Shown in pieces: positions 18,340-26,524 of a DNA stretch of 64,000 nucleotides. The stretch's first letter is position 1; the number at the start of each line of letters is the position of its first letter. A program made the position numbers and the translations under genes. Source of the DNA: Edaphobacter flagellatus (lineage in GTDB: Bacteria > Acidobacteriota > Terriglobia > Terriglobales > Acidobacteriaceae); assembly GCF_025264665.1 (NCBI RefSeq), contig NZ_CP073697.1, positions 2,666,001-2,730,000 on the forward strand. Direction: 5' to 3'. The notes below the pieces were generated by a model. It saw only the letters and a list, made by a program, of their open reading frames with translations, ran no database searches and had not been told where the DNA came from.

Positions 18340-18406
18340 GGCCGAACAGTATCACAGAGGAAGTTGCCCATTAGAAGGAGTTGCAATGAACAACTTCATC
18401 CTCGAA

Positions 18407-18913
18407 TCAGGGCAGCTTCAACTCCTCGGGGTCGCGGCCCAGGGTGAGGCAGAGGGCTTCGACGACGAGGTTGTGGTCCTGCCTCTGCGGCAGGCCGGAG
18501 ACGGTGAGAGCGCCGACGACTCCCGTGCCGATGACGTGCAGCGGGAAGCTGCCGCCGTGCGTGGCGTAGTCGGCGTCGGGCAGGGAGTACTTCTCGTGAA
18601 AGGAGATGTTGCTCTTGGCGAGGAAGAGCCCGAGCTGGTAGCTGCTGCGATGGAAGCGAGCGACGACGTTGGCCTTGCGTTCGACCCAGCGCGCGTTGTC
18701 AGGCGTGGTCCCGGGCAGCGCCGTGAAGAAGAGCTGCTGGCTGGGCTGGCCGAAGCGGCGTATGTCGATCACGAGCGTGTGGCCGCGCTCGACGGCGAGC
18801 TCGCGCACCAGCGTCCCGAGCTTCCAGGCATCGTCGTTGTTGAAGTGGTGTAGGCGAAGCTCGGCCTCCTGGTGGATGACGCGTGCGAGGTCGTCCTGCG
18901 GGTGATTCGTCAT
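18407..18913 (-). CDS. UPF0303 / HbpS-like family protein
   Basis: 168 residues, cytoplasmic. Family traits: VIDIRRFGQPSQQLFF, then NARWVERKANVVARFHRSS, then the small-residue-rich GGSFPLHVIGTGVVGALTVSG. Members related to HbpS/GlcG are described as heme-binding or heme-degrading domain proteins, but the biochemical role of UPF0303 is not settled. ATG 18913 is chosen because it starts MTNHPQDDLARVI as family members do; the longer frame to 18988 is unlikely. It lies upstream of the M28 gene in the same orientation and may be co-transcribed. Confidence 0.8.
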   Translation of the reverse strand: MTNHPQDDLARVIHQEAELRLHHFNNDDAWKLGTLVRELAVERGHTLVIDIRRFGQPSQQLFFTALPGTTPDNARWVERKANVVARFHRSSYQLGLFLAKSNISFHEKYSLPDADYATHGGSFPLHVIGTGVVGALTVSGLPQRQDHNLVVEALCLTLGRDPEELKLP

Positions 18914-19027
18914 GCGGTGTTGTCCTCTTCTCCTAAAAAGCCTATACGATGTGACAGGTAGACTTCTCGGCCCCCATCCCTGATTCATAAAATCGTTAGC
19001 GACGATTTACGACTGGAGGACTCCCCC

Positions 19028-21109
19028 TTGGCCATTCGGCGCAATTTCTCACGCACACTGATTCCTGCAAGCTGTGTTCTTGCCATAGCTGCCTGCACTG
19101 TATCTTCTGTGGCGCAATCCACCGATCCGCTGCACGCCTGGACGAATGGCGCCGATCCCGCAGCGCTTGAAACCTGGGTGAATGCCCGGCTGGATGCCGC
19201 GAAGGCCGACATCGACAAGGTGACTGCCGTGACCGGCGCGCATACCGTGGAGAACACGGTGCGTCCGTATGACGAAGCGCTGAATCAGCTGTCGCTGGCA
19301 GGCAACGAAGCCTACATGATGTATTCGGTGGGCGATGCGGCTCCGCTGCGCGACAAGGGGCAGGCGATGGTGGCGAAGGTCTCGTCGGCGACGACAGATC
19401 TCAGCCTGAATCAGCAGGTATACAAGGCGCTGGCTGCGGTTTCGCTGACGGGAGCAGACGCAGCGACGAAGCACTACGTCGAGCGCGCTCTGCTTGAGTA
19501 CCGTCTCGCCGGTGTCGATAAAGACGAGGCCACGCGGAAGAAGCTACGTCAGCTGCAGGACAAGATTACCGATGCGTCGCTGGTCTTCGGACGTAACGTT
19601 GCCGATGGCAGGCTCGAGGTTAAGGCGACGAAGGCGGAGCTCGACGGTCTGCCTGAGGACTACATTGCACGGCACAAGCCGAACGCTGATGGCAGCTACA
19701 CACTTAACACCGATTCTCCGGATTCGACGCCGGTCTTCAACTTTGCCAAGAGCGCCGAGCTGCGCAAGCGCATGTACCTGGCTTACAACGAGCGTGCGTA
19801 TCCGAAGAACGTTGACGTATTGAAGAGCATTCTGGAGGCGCGGCAGGAGCTGGCAACGACGCTCGGCTATAAGACCTATGCCGATCTGGCGACGGCTGAC
19901 CAGATGATGGGTTCGGCGACGAGCCTGAAGACGTTTCTGAAGGACGTCGACGATGCTTCGCGCGGAACCGCGCAGAAGGAGTTCGAGCTGCTGAAGGCGT
20001 ACGCGCAGACACAGCAGCCGGGGCTGACAACAATTCCTGCCTCCGACGCGAACTACTGGGCCGAGCTGTATCGTCGCGCGAAGTACGACTTTGATGCGCA
20101 GAGCGCACGACCTTACTTCGCCTATGACGAGGTGCAGGCAGGAATCCTGCAGACGGCGGCGAAGCTCTTCCACGTTGAATTCAGAGCGGTAACCGATGCG
20201 AAGACGTGGGACCCTTCCGTCTCGACCTTCGATGTGTTCGATGCGGCAGGCGCAAGCCACGCGAAGCTGGGCCGCATCTACCTCGACATGCATCCACGCG
20301 ATGGCAAGGACAAGTGGTTCTCCTCCGCGCCGATCGTTCCCGGTATTCGCGGACGCCAGGTTCCCGAAGGCATGTTGATCTGCAACTTTCCCGGCGGCGT
20401 GCCGAACGATCCCGGCCTGATGGAGTATTCCGACGTGGTGACCTTCTTCCACGAGTTCGGCCACCTGATGCATCACATCCTCGGCAGCCAGGGCGAGTGG
20501 TCGAATGCGGGCGGCTTCAACGTCGAGGGTGATTTTGTGGAGGCTCCGTCGCAGATGCTCGAAGAGATGTTTCGCGACTACGGCATCCTCTCGGCATTTG
20601 CGAAGAACTATAAGACCGGCGAGACGATTCCCGTTGCGCTGGTGGAAAAGATGAACGCCGCGGGCGCGTACGGACGCGGACGCTGGGTGCAGGCGCAGCT
20701 TCTCTACTCAACCTACTCGCTGCAGGTACACAACCGGCCTCCGGCTGACATCGACTTCTATGCCTTGTGGAAAGACGACTTCGAGCGTTTCACGCCGTAT
20801 GCGTTTGTCGACGGCAACCGCTTCTATGCGAGCTTTACACACCTGACGGGCTACTCGTCGAACTACTACACCTACATGCTCGACAAGGTGATTGCGGTGG
20901 ACTTCTTCGCACAGTTCGACAAGGGCAACCTGCTGGGCGGCCCGGCGGCGATGCGTTATCGCAGGACAGTGCTGGAGCCGGGAGCGACCAAGCCAGCAGC
21001 CGCGCTGGTGCATGACTTCCTCGGCAGACCGCAGAGTCTTGAGGCGCTGAAGTCCTGGATGAACGAGGAGTTTGCAACGCCGGGCGCGAAGATGGCTGTC
21101 GGCAAGTAA
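19028..21109 (+). CDS. Secreted M3-family peptidase (Dcp/oligopeptidase-like)
   Basis: 693 residues from a TTG start, supported by GGAGGA (19015-19020) seven bases before it and by the signal peptide that follows (FSRTLIPASCVLAIAAC). The zinc motif FFHEFGHLMHH (HEFGH at 475-479) is the M3 hallmark, with the third ligand Glu in the EAPSQMLEEM helix and the GYSSNYYTYMLDKV substrate-binding segment near 620. Dcp-type enzymes cleave dipeptides or small oligopeptides; the signal peptide suggests a periplasmic place. LAIAAC could also act as a lipobox. A single gene, followed 30 bases later by the HipA-like gene. Confidence 0.92.
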   Translation: MAIRRNFSRTLIPASCVLAIAACTVSSVAQSTDPLHAWTNGADPAALETWVNARLDAAKADIDKVTAVTGAHTVENTVRPYDEALNQLSLAGNEAYMMYSVGDAAPLRDKGQAMVAKVSSATTDLSLNQQVYKALAAVSLTGADAATKHYVERALLEYRLAGVDKDEATRKKLRQLQDKITDASLVFGRNVADGRLEVKATKAELDGLPEDYIARHKPNADGSYTLNTDSPDSTPVFNFAKSAELRKRMYLAYNERAYPKNVDVLKSILEARQELATTLGYKTYADLATADQMMGSATSLKTFLKDVDDASRGTAQKEFELLKAYAQTQQPGLTTIPASDANYWAELYRRAKYDFDAQSARPYFAYDEVQAGILQTAAKLFHVEFRAVTDAKTWDPSVSTFDVFDAAGASHAKLGRIYLDMHPRDGKDKWFSSAPIVPGIRGRQVPEGMLICNFPGGVPNDPGLMEYSDVVTFFHEFGHLMHHILGSQGEWSNAGGFNVEGDFVEAPSQMLEEMFRDYGILSAFAKNYKTGETIPVALVEKMNAAGAYGRGRWVQAQLLYSTYSLQVHNRPPADIDFYALWKDDFERFTPYAFVDGNRFYASFTHLTGYSSNYYTYMLDKVIAVDFFAQFDKGNLLGGPAAMRYRRTVLEPGATKPAAALVHDFLGRPQSLEALKSWMNEEFATPGAKMAVGK

Positions 21110-21139
21110 ACCGCATCCGCTGCCGCTACACTGGAGAGG

Positions 21140-21928
21140 ATGCAGCTTAGAACGGTAAGGGCAACGCAATATGTCACGGCTCTGCGCGAGGGCGGAAGTA
21201 TGCCCGCTATCGTCGCCGCCGACGATCTCGGCCTGTATGTGCTGAAGTTTCGCGGCGCGGGACAGGGACCACTGGCTCTGGTGGCCGAGCTTGTTGCCGG
21301 TGAGATTGGCCGCGAGCTGAGGCTGAATGTGCCGGAGCTGGTCTTTATGGAGGTCGATGCGGCGCTCGGCCGCAACGAACCGGACCAGGAGATTCGCGAT
21401 CTGCTAAAGGCGAGCGTTGGGTTGAACCTCGCGCTCGACTATCTTCCCGGCTCGACGATGTTTGATCCGGCTGCGGGCGACAAGGCCGACGCGAGGACGG
21501 CGTCGATGGCTGTGTGGTTCGATGCCTTTGTGATGAATGTTGATCGCACGCCGCGCAACGCAAATCTGCTGTCGTGGCATCACGAGCTTTACTTCATCGA
21601 TCACGGCGCTTCAATCTACGTGCATCATGACTGGGAGTCGATGCTGGAGCGCGCGGAGTCGTTGTTCCGTGAGGTGAAGCATCACGTGCTGCTGCCATGG
21701 GCCAGCGCGCTCGATGCGGCGGATGAGCAGGCACATACGCTGCTTACAACAGGACGCATCGAGGAGATTCTCGAAGCGGTGCCGGATAAATGGCTGATGC
21801 GCGAAGGCGAGGCGGGGCTTTCTGCCGATGAGAAGCGCCGCGTCTATGCAGATTTCTTCGCGCGCCGTCTGAAGGCGTCGGCGAAGTTTGTAGAGGAGGC
21901 GAACCGTGCCCGTGCCGAGCTCGTTTGA
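21140..21928 (+). CDS. HipA-like kinase
   Basis: 262 residues with a HipA-type kinase fold but without the normal HipA N-terminal domain. LYVLKFRGAGQGP contains the probable ATP-binding Lys36; WFDAFVMNVDRTPRNANLL has the catalytic-loop Asp (Asp135, with Asp128 and Asn140/142 nearby); LYFIDHGASIY has the metal-binding Asp154 equivalent to DFG. It overlaps the DUF3037 gene by 23 bases. No HipB-like DNA-binding antitoxin is next to it. The target is unknown; in true HipA it is glutamyl-tRNA synthetase. Confidence 0.78.
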   Translation: MQLRTVRATQYVTALREGGSMPAIVAADDLGLYVLKFRGAGQGPLALVAELVAGEIGRELRLNVPELVFMEVDAALGRNEPDQEIRDLLKASVGLNLALDYLPGSTMFDPAAGDKADARTASMAVWFDAFVMNVDRTPRNANLLSWHHELYFIDHGASIYVHHDWESMLERAESLFREVKHHVLLPWASALDAADEQAHTLLTTGRIEEILEAVPDKWLMREGEAGLSADEKRRVYADFFARRLKASAKFVEEANRARAELV

Positions 21929-22310
21929 TTACGCCGTGGTGCGCGTCGTACCTCGCGTCGAGCGCGAGGAGTTCATCAACGCGGGCGTGATCGTCTTCTG
22001 CCTCGAATACAGGTTCCTTGCGGCACGCGTCGTCGTCGACGAGGCGCGGTTGAAGGCGCTCTGGCCGAAGCTCGATGTCGAGCTGGTGCGGCGACATCTC
22101 GAGGCGATCCCGAAGGTGGCAGCGGGCGACATCGCCGCAGGGCCGATTGCGAAGCTTTCGCAGCGCGAGCGCTTCCACTGGCTGGTCTCGCCACGCAGCA
22201 CCATCATTCAGGTCTCGCCCGTGCATACAGGCCTCTGCGAACAGGGTCCGGAGAACATGATCGAGGAGTTGGCGGAGCGGTTTTTGGGCCACGCGCTTGA
22301 ACGTATGTGA
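21906..22310 (+). CDS. DUF3037 family protein, partner of the HipA-like kinase
   Basis: 134 residues from GTG 21906. DUF3037 features: DYAVVRVVPRVEREEFINAG at the N-terminus, FCLEYRFLAARV, and PRSTIIQVSPVHTGLCE near residue 100. Function unknown. The 23-base overlap with the kinase gene shows coupled translation, and the two families are commonly found side by side, so a shared function, perhaps as substrate or regulator, is likely. Confidence 0.8.
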   Translation: MPVPSSFDYAVVRVVPRVEREEFINAGVIVFCLEYRFLAARVVVDEARLKALWPKLDVELVRRHLEAIPKVAAGDIAAGPIAKLSQRERFHWLVSPRSTIIQVSPVHTGLCEQGPENMIEELAERFLGHALERM

Positions 22311-22337
22311 ACGGTATCGAAATTTGCAGGAGTGACG

Positions 22338-24296
22338 ATGAATGCTTCCCAAAGCGTGAACTCTCGTAGGAGAAGTTCCCACACTTTTCTAGTCCTGGGT
22401 TTCGCTTGTCTTGCGGTTTTCGCGCACGGTCAGATGAAGACCGAAACAGATTGGCCGAATTACGGGAACGACCCCGGAGGCATGCGTCATTCCTCACTCA
22501 CTCAAATCGGCCGAGAAAATGTGGCGAAGCTCAAAGTTGCCTGGACGTATCACACAGGCGATATCTCCGATGGCCGTGATGGCAGAAAGCGCAGCGGCTT
22601 CGAGACCACTCCGATTCTTGTTGATGGCAGACTCTATCTCACCACTCCGTTCAATCGTGTGATTGCTCTTGATCCTTCCACGGGCAAGCAGCTGTGGGCT
22701 TACGACCCTAAGATCGACCTGAGCCTTTCTTATGGAGACGGCCTGATCAATCGCGGCGTCGCTACCTGGGTCGATCCGGCGCGGGCAGCTACAAAGTTGT
22801 GCAGGCGCCGCATCTTCGAGGCGACGCTCGACGCGCGATTGCTCGCGCTCGATGCTGCGACCGGGCAGCCGTGTCCTGACTTCGGTTCATCGGGTCAGGT
22901 GAATCTGCGGGATGTGCCGGGATATGAGCATGCCAACCTCGGTTCTGCTCCGCCAGCGTGGTATCACATGACCTCGCCGCCGGTAACGATGGATGACCTG
23001 GTCATTGTTGGATCGTCGATTGACGACAACAACCGCACCGATATGCCTTCCGGCGTCGTTCGTGCGTTTGATGCGCGTACAGGAGCGTTGCGCTGGCGCT
23101 GGGATCCGATCCCGCGGAATATAAAGGATTCGACGTCATGGGTGAGCGGAGCCGCGAATGCATGGTCAATTATGGCGGTCGATGTTGCGCGGGACCTCGT
23201 GTTCGTACCGACGGGAAGTGCAAGCCCGGACTATTACGGCGGCCTGCGCCCAGGTGACGACAAGTGGGCCAATTCCGTCGTTGCTTTACATGCAAAGACC
23301 GGGAAGATGGCATGGGGTTTTCAGCTGGTTCATCACGATCTGTGGGACTATGACACGGCCTCTCCACCGCTGCTGGCAACCGTGCCTCACGAAGGCAAGG
23401 ACACTCCCGTGGTCATTCAAGGGAACAAGACCGGCTTCCTGTATATGCTCCATCGCGATACAGGCAAGCCTGTATTCCCCGTTGAAGAGCGAGCTGTGCC
23501 ACAAAGCGATGTGCCGGGCGAGAGCGCCTCGCTGACGCAACCTATCCCTGTAGCTCCTCCGCCACTGGCTCCGCAACACATCTCCGCCGAGGATGCGTGG
23601 GGGCCAACGCCGGCAGATCGTGACGCCTGCCGCGCAGCCATCGCCAAGCTTCGCAATGAAGGCATCTTCACGCCCCCCAGTGTGCAGGGCACGCTCGCGA
23701 TACCGGGAAACCTCGGCGGCATGAACTGGAGCGGATATGCGTATGATCCGCGGCACAATCTGCTGATCGTGAATACGAATAACCTGCTGGCGCGCGTGCG
23801 GCTGATTCCGCGTGACAAGATCGACTCGGACAACGAAGACGGGAGCATGGCGTTGCAACGCGGCACACCTTACGCCATGCTGCGGCGCTTTCTGCAATCT
23901 CCATCGGATCTGCCGTGCGGAACGCCTCCGTGGGGTATGTTGACGGCGGTTGATATGGCGAAGGGAACGATACGCTGGCAGGTGCCGTTCGGCTCCATGC
24001 AGAACTTCGGCGGTCAGCATGGTTCCGTACCGCCGGGGTCGATCAGCCTGGGGGGTCCGATCACGACGGAAAGCGGTCTCATCTTCATTGCAGGCACAAC
24101 GGATTCGAAGATACGAGCATTCGATGTGGAGAATGGAAAAGAGCTGTGGAGCGCGGAGCTGCCCGCCGCTGGAAACGCGACACCGATGACGTACGAATTC
24201 GACGGCAAACAGTATCTGGTGATTGCCGCAGGCGGACATCAAGGCATCCCGGAAGATCCTCTTGGCGATGCACTCGTTGCTTTCGCACTGCCCTAA
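22338..24296 (+). CDS. PQQ-dependent dehydrogenase (glucose/quinate dehydrogenase-like beta-propeller)
   Basis: 652 residues with an N-terminal signal sequence (TFLVLGFACLAVFAHGQ). Eight-bladed quinoprotein propeller: DWPNYGNDPGGMRHSSLTQI, VAWTYHTGD, FETTPILVDGRLYLTTPFNR, FQLVHHDLWDYDTASPPLL, YDPRHNLLIVNTNNL, and the C-terminal GGHQGI. There is no N-terminal membrane anchor of the mGDH type and no C-terminal cytochrome c domain, so it is a soluble periplasmic enzyme needing an external electron acceptor. ATG 22338 lies about five bases after GCAGGAG; GTG 22332 lies within that site. No PQQ synthesis genes are in the window. Confidence 0.88.
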   Translation: MNASQSVNSRRRSSHTFLVLGFACLAVFAHGQMKTETDWPNYGNDPGGMRHSSLTQIGRENVAKLKVAWTYHTGDISDGRDGRKRSGFETTPILVDGRLYLTTPFNRVIALDPSTGKQLWAYDPKIDLSLSYGDGLINRGVATWVDPARAATKLCRRRIFEATLDARLLALDAATGQPCPDFGSSGQVNLRDVPGYEHANLGSAPPAWYHMTSPPVTMDDLVIVGSSIDDNNRTDMPSGVVRAFDARTGALRWRWDPIPRNIKDSTSWVSGAANAWSIMAVDVARDLVFVPTGSASPDYYGGLRPGDDKWANSVVALHAKTGKMAWGFQLVHHDLWDYDTASPPLLATVPHEGKDTPVVIQGNKTGFLYMLHRDTGKPVFPVEERAVPQSDVPGESASLTQPIPVAPPPLAPQHISAEDAWGPTPADRDACRAAIAKLRNEGIFTPPSVQGTLAIPGNLGGMNWSGYAYDPRHNLLIVNTNNLLARVRLIPRDKIDSDNEDGSMALQRGTPYAMLRRFLQSPSDLPCGTPPWGMLTAVDMAKGTIRWQVPFGSMQNFGGQHGSVPPGSISLGGPITTESGLIFIAGTTDSKIRAFDVENGKELWSAELPAAGNATPMTYEFDGKQYLVIAAGGHQGIPEDPLGDALVAFALP

Positions 24297-24309
24297 ACTG
24301 CAGCGAGCG

Positions 24310-25182
24310 TCAGGATCTAGACTGATCTTCCTCGATGGCGCGTTGTGCGTAGTCCTTGCGGAAGAAGTCGTTCAGCTCAGAGTAGGGGACGGTGTTGTGG
24401 AGTCCTTCGAGCGAGTTGTTGCGGGCGATGAGGCGGGCGGCCTGGATGAAGCCGGTCCATGCGGCGCGGGCGAGCGCAGAGCCTACGCTGGCTCGGCGGA
24501 CGCCGATGGCAGCGAGTTCGGTGAGCGAGAGGCCGCTGCTCGATCCCACGAGGATGTTCACCGGTTTGGGGTGGACGGCGGCGACAATGGCTTCGACCTC
24601 GGCGCGCGAGGAGGCTCCGGGCGCGTAGAGGACGTCGGCTCCGGCTTCGGCGTAGGCGGTGAGGCGGCGGATGGATTCACGCAGCGGGTCGTCACAGTGG
24701 ACGAGGAAGCATTCGGCGCGTGCGGTGAGCAGGACGCCGGTTCCGGCGAGTGCTTCGCGGGCGGCGCGGATGCGTTCGACGGCGAGTGGAAGCGTGTAGA
24801 GCGGTTCGGACGGGTTGCCGGTTGCGTCTTCGATGGAAAGGCCGGCGACGCCGGTGGAGGCGCAGAGGCGGACGTTGGCGGCGACTTCATCGGGCGTGTG
24901 TCCGTAGCCGGATTCGAAGTCGGCGTTGATGGGCAGGTCGACGGCGGCGACGATGGAGCGGATGTGCTCGAGCGCTGCGTCGCGCGGGATTGCCCAGTCG
25001 GCGTCGGGGAGTCCCTGAGTGAAGGCGAGGCCGGCGCTGGTGGTGGCGAGGGCTTTGAAGCCGAGCGAGCGCAGGTAGCGGGCGGTTCCAGCGTCCCAGG
25101 GATTGGGCAGGACAAAGAAGCCGGATTCATGGAGAGTCCGGAAGGCAGCGCGGCGGGCTGAAATGCTCGGGTTGGTGCTCAT
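24310..25182 (-). CDS. Isocitrate lyase/PEP mutase superfamily protein
   Basis: 290 residues. A TIM-barrel of the PEP-mutase/ICL family: FVLPNPWDAGTARYL, ATTSAGLAFTQG, PINADFESGYG (metal-binding Asp/Glu), GLSIEDATG and LLTARAECFL. The KKCGH motif of true isocitrate lyase is absent, so oxaloacetate decarboxylase, 2-methylisocitrate lyase-like or carboxyphosphoenolpyruvate-type reactions are alternatives. ATG 25182 is preceded by AGAGGGA. Convergent with the PQQ dehydrogenase, 13 bases apart. Upstream is the repeat-rich island. Confidence 0.82.
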   Translation of the reverse strand: MSTNPSISARRAAFRTLHESGFFVLPNPWDAGTARYLRSLGFKALATTSAGLAFTQGLPDADWAIPRDAALEHIRSIVAAVDLPINADFESGYGHTPDEVAANVRLCASTGVAGLSIEDATGNPSEPLYTLPLAVERIRAAREALAGTGVLLTARAECFLVHCDDPLRESIRRLTAYAEAGADVLYAPGASSRAEVEAIVAAVHPKPVNILVGSSSGLSLTELAAIGVRRASVGSALARAAWTGFIQAARLIARNNSLEGLHNTVPYSELNDFFRKDYAQRAIEEDQSRS

Positions 25183-25315
25183 TTTTGTTATCCCTCTGCG
25201 AATCAGAGTCTTGAAGGGGTGGTCGCGGTTCAGATTTGTGTTGGGTGGCCTCCCCCTCCCCCTATCTATGCTTGTAAGGCTTTTATTTTGTTTAATTTGC
25301 TCGATTTGCACAGGC

Positions 25316-25359
25316 CAAAATATTCATTTGATGTGGGTTAGGTGTCAAAATATTGATTT
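25316..25359. repeat. AT-rich direct repeat upstream of the PEP-mutase-like gene
   Basis: CAAAATATTCATTT (25316-25329) and CAAAATATTGATTT (25346-25359), 30 bases apart (about three helical turns), in an AT-rich stretch (25262-25365) that contrasts with the GC-rich surroundings. It could be a regulator-binding site or promoter region; which gene it serves is unclear. Confidence 0.5.
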
Positions 25360-25369
25360 ATAAAGAGTT

Positions 25370-25399
25370 AGCCCCGGTCCTTTTGGACCGGGGCTTTTT
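25370..25399 (+). terminator. Strong orphan terminator
   Basis: AGCCCCGGTCC-TTTT-GGACCGGGGCT (11-bp perfect stem, 25370-25395) followed by TTTT. No plus-strand gene lies upstream after 24296. A short transcript from the AT-rich stretch at about 25262-25365 is a possible source. Confidence 0.8.
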
Positions 25400-25435
25400 G
25401 TTTGCTGATTTAAGTGTAGCGAAGTGAGGGAAACT

Positions 25436-26445
25436 CATCGGCAGATTTTCGTGGGTTTATTTGCTTTGGAATGAGGGAGTTGGGGTTTTAGGGGGCTTGA
25501 CAGAGTTTTCGCTCCAGTTGGCGGGGGTCGTTTCGCCTTCGGCTTCACTCCGGCCTTCGGCAGAGCGGTGGCCGCTTCGCGGCGGCTGGATGGAGAGGGC
25601 CAAGCGTGAAGGCTTGGCGTACCTAGAGGCGGTTCGCGCTGCTGCGCGAAAGGGCTCAACCCCCATGTCGTGATGAAGCTGCGCTATGAGTGGGCAACTG
25701 CTTTGGTGGCTGGGAGACGGCATTCGCTTTGGTGCGTCATGGTGGGAGCTTCACCATCCGCACCTGTTTGTGGCGCTATGAATGAGGCACCCAGCGTTTT
25801 CGCTTCAGATGACGGAGGGGTGTTTCGCCTGCGGCTTCCCTCTCAGCCTCTCACCCCAACGAGCAAGCTCGTTCGGGGGCCCGAGCCTTCGGCAGAGTGG
25901 TGGCCGCTTCGCGGCGGCTGGATGGAGAGGGCCAAGCCTGAAGGCTTGGCGTACCTAGAGGCGGTTCGCGCTGCTGCGCGAATGGCTTATCCACAATGTT
26001 GCGATGAAGCTGCTCCATGAGTGGGCAGCTGATTTGGTGGCTGGGAGACGGCATTCGCTTTGGTGCATCATGGTGGGCGCTTCGCCATCCGCACCTGTTT
26101 GTGGCGCCATGAGTGGGGCAGCTGCTTGTGGTGGCGAGGAGGTATTTGTGGGATCCCACCTTAGCTCGCTGTGCGAGCGAAGATGGGGCACCCGCTTTGG
26201 TGCTTGGGAGAAGGCTCCGCTTGGTGCTCTGCTATAGATGGGCACTCGCCCTGCGCCCTGTTGATGAGCCCTGTTTGGTGGTGGAGGGCGGGTTCTGCTT
26301 TGGTGCGTGATGGATGGTCGCTCGTCGTATGCAGCTGTTGGTGCGTGATGGGTGGGCGCTCGCCTTGCGCATTTGTTGGTGCGTGATGGATGGTCGCTCC
26401 CGTATGCAGCTGTTGGTGGTGGCGGGGATAGGTTCTGTGAAGCAA
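25436..26445. repeat. Gene-free island of degenerate repeats, including a 332-bp direct duplication
   Basis: No credible gene lies between 25183 and 26524. Two copies of a roughly 235-bp sequence start near 25553 and 25885 and are offset by exactly 332 bases where I checked (for example TGGCCGCTTCGCGGCGGC at 25569 and 25901). Each continues into GATGGAGAGGGCCAAG, GGCGGTTCGCGCTGCTGCG and GAGTGGGCA..TGCTTTGGTGGCTGGGA-like sequence related to dispersed module A. Further diverged copies of the module continue to about 26270, then the 38-bp tandem array. Both copies read the same short peptide in frame, but there is no start, ribosome site or recognisable family, so I do not call a gene. Confidence 0.75.
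26302..26414. repeat. Three tandem units of 38, 38 and 37 bp
   Basis: Units begin GGTGCGTGATGG at 26302, 26340 and 26378 and end GTT at 26339, 26377 and 26414. Units 1 and 3 are nearly identical; unit 2 is diverged in the middle. They share GTGCGTGATGG and GGGCGCT/GGTCGCT with the related sequence GGTGCATCATGGTGGGCGCT near 26060, so they appear to have grown out of the same family. No spacer/repeat pattern of CRISPR. Confidence 0.75.
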
Positions 26446-26524
26446 TGCGGAGAGGTTTTTTGACTTGGCTTGAGGAAGGCTTTGGAGCCTGGAGTTTTCC
26501 TGTGGCTGCTGGGCGGATCTGGCG

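Noticed and set aside
21140..22310. Classical HipBA toxin-antitoxin locus
   Set aside because: No HTH antitoxin beside the kinase, and the kinase lacks the HipA N-terminal domain; described instead as a HipA-like/DUF3037 module.
24223..25161. Plus-strand open frame (312 codons) opposite the PEP-mutase-like gene
   Set aside because: Gly/Ala/Asp/Glu-rich antisense translation of a well-supported gene; no start site or family.
25670..26020. Possible small protein in the repeat island (GGWMERAKPEGLAYLEAVRA in both copies)
   Set aside because: Shared peptide reflects the DNA duplication; no ribosome site, start or family, and the frame breaks between units.
26302..26414. Possible CRISPR array
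   Set aside because: Adjacent 38-bp units without distinct spacers, only three units, no cas genes.
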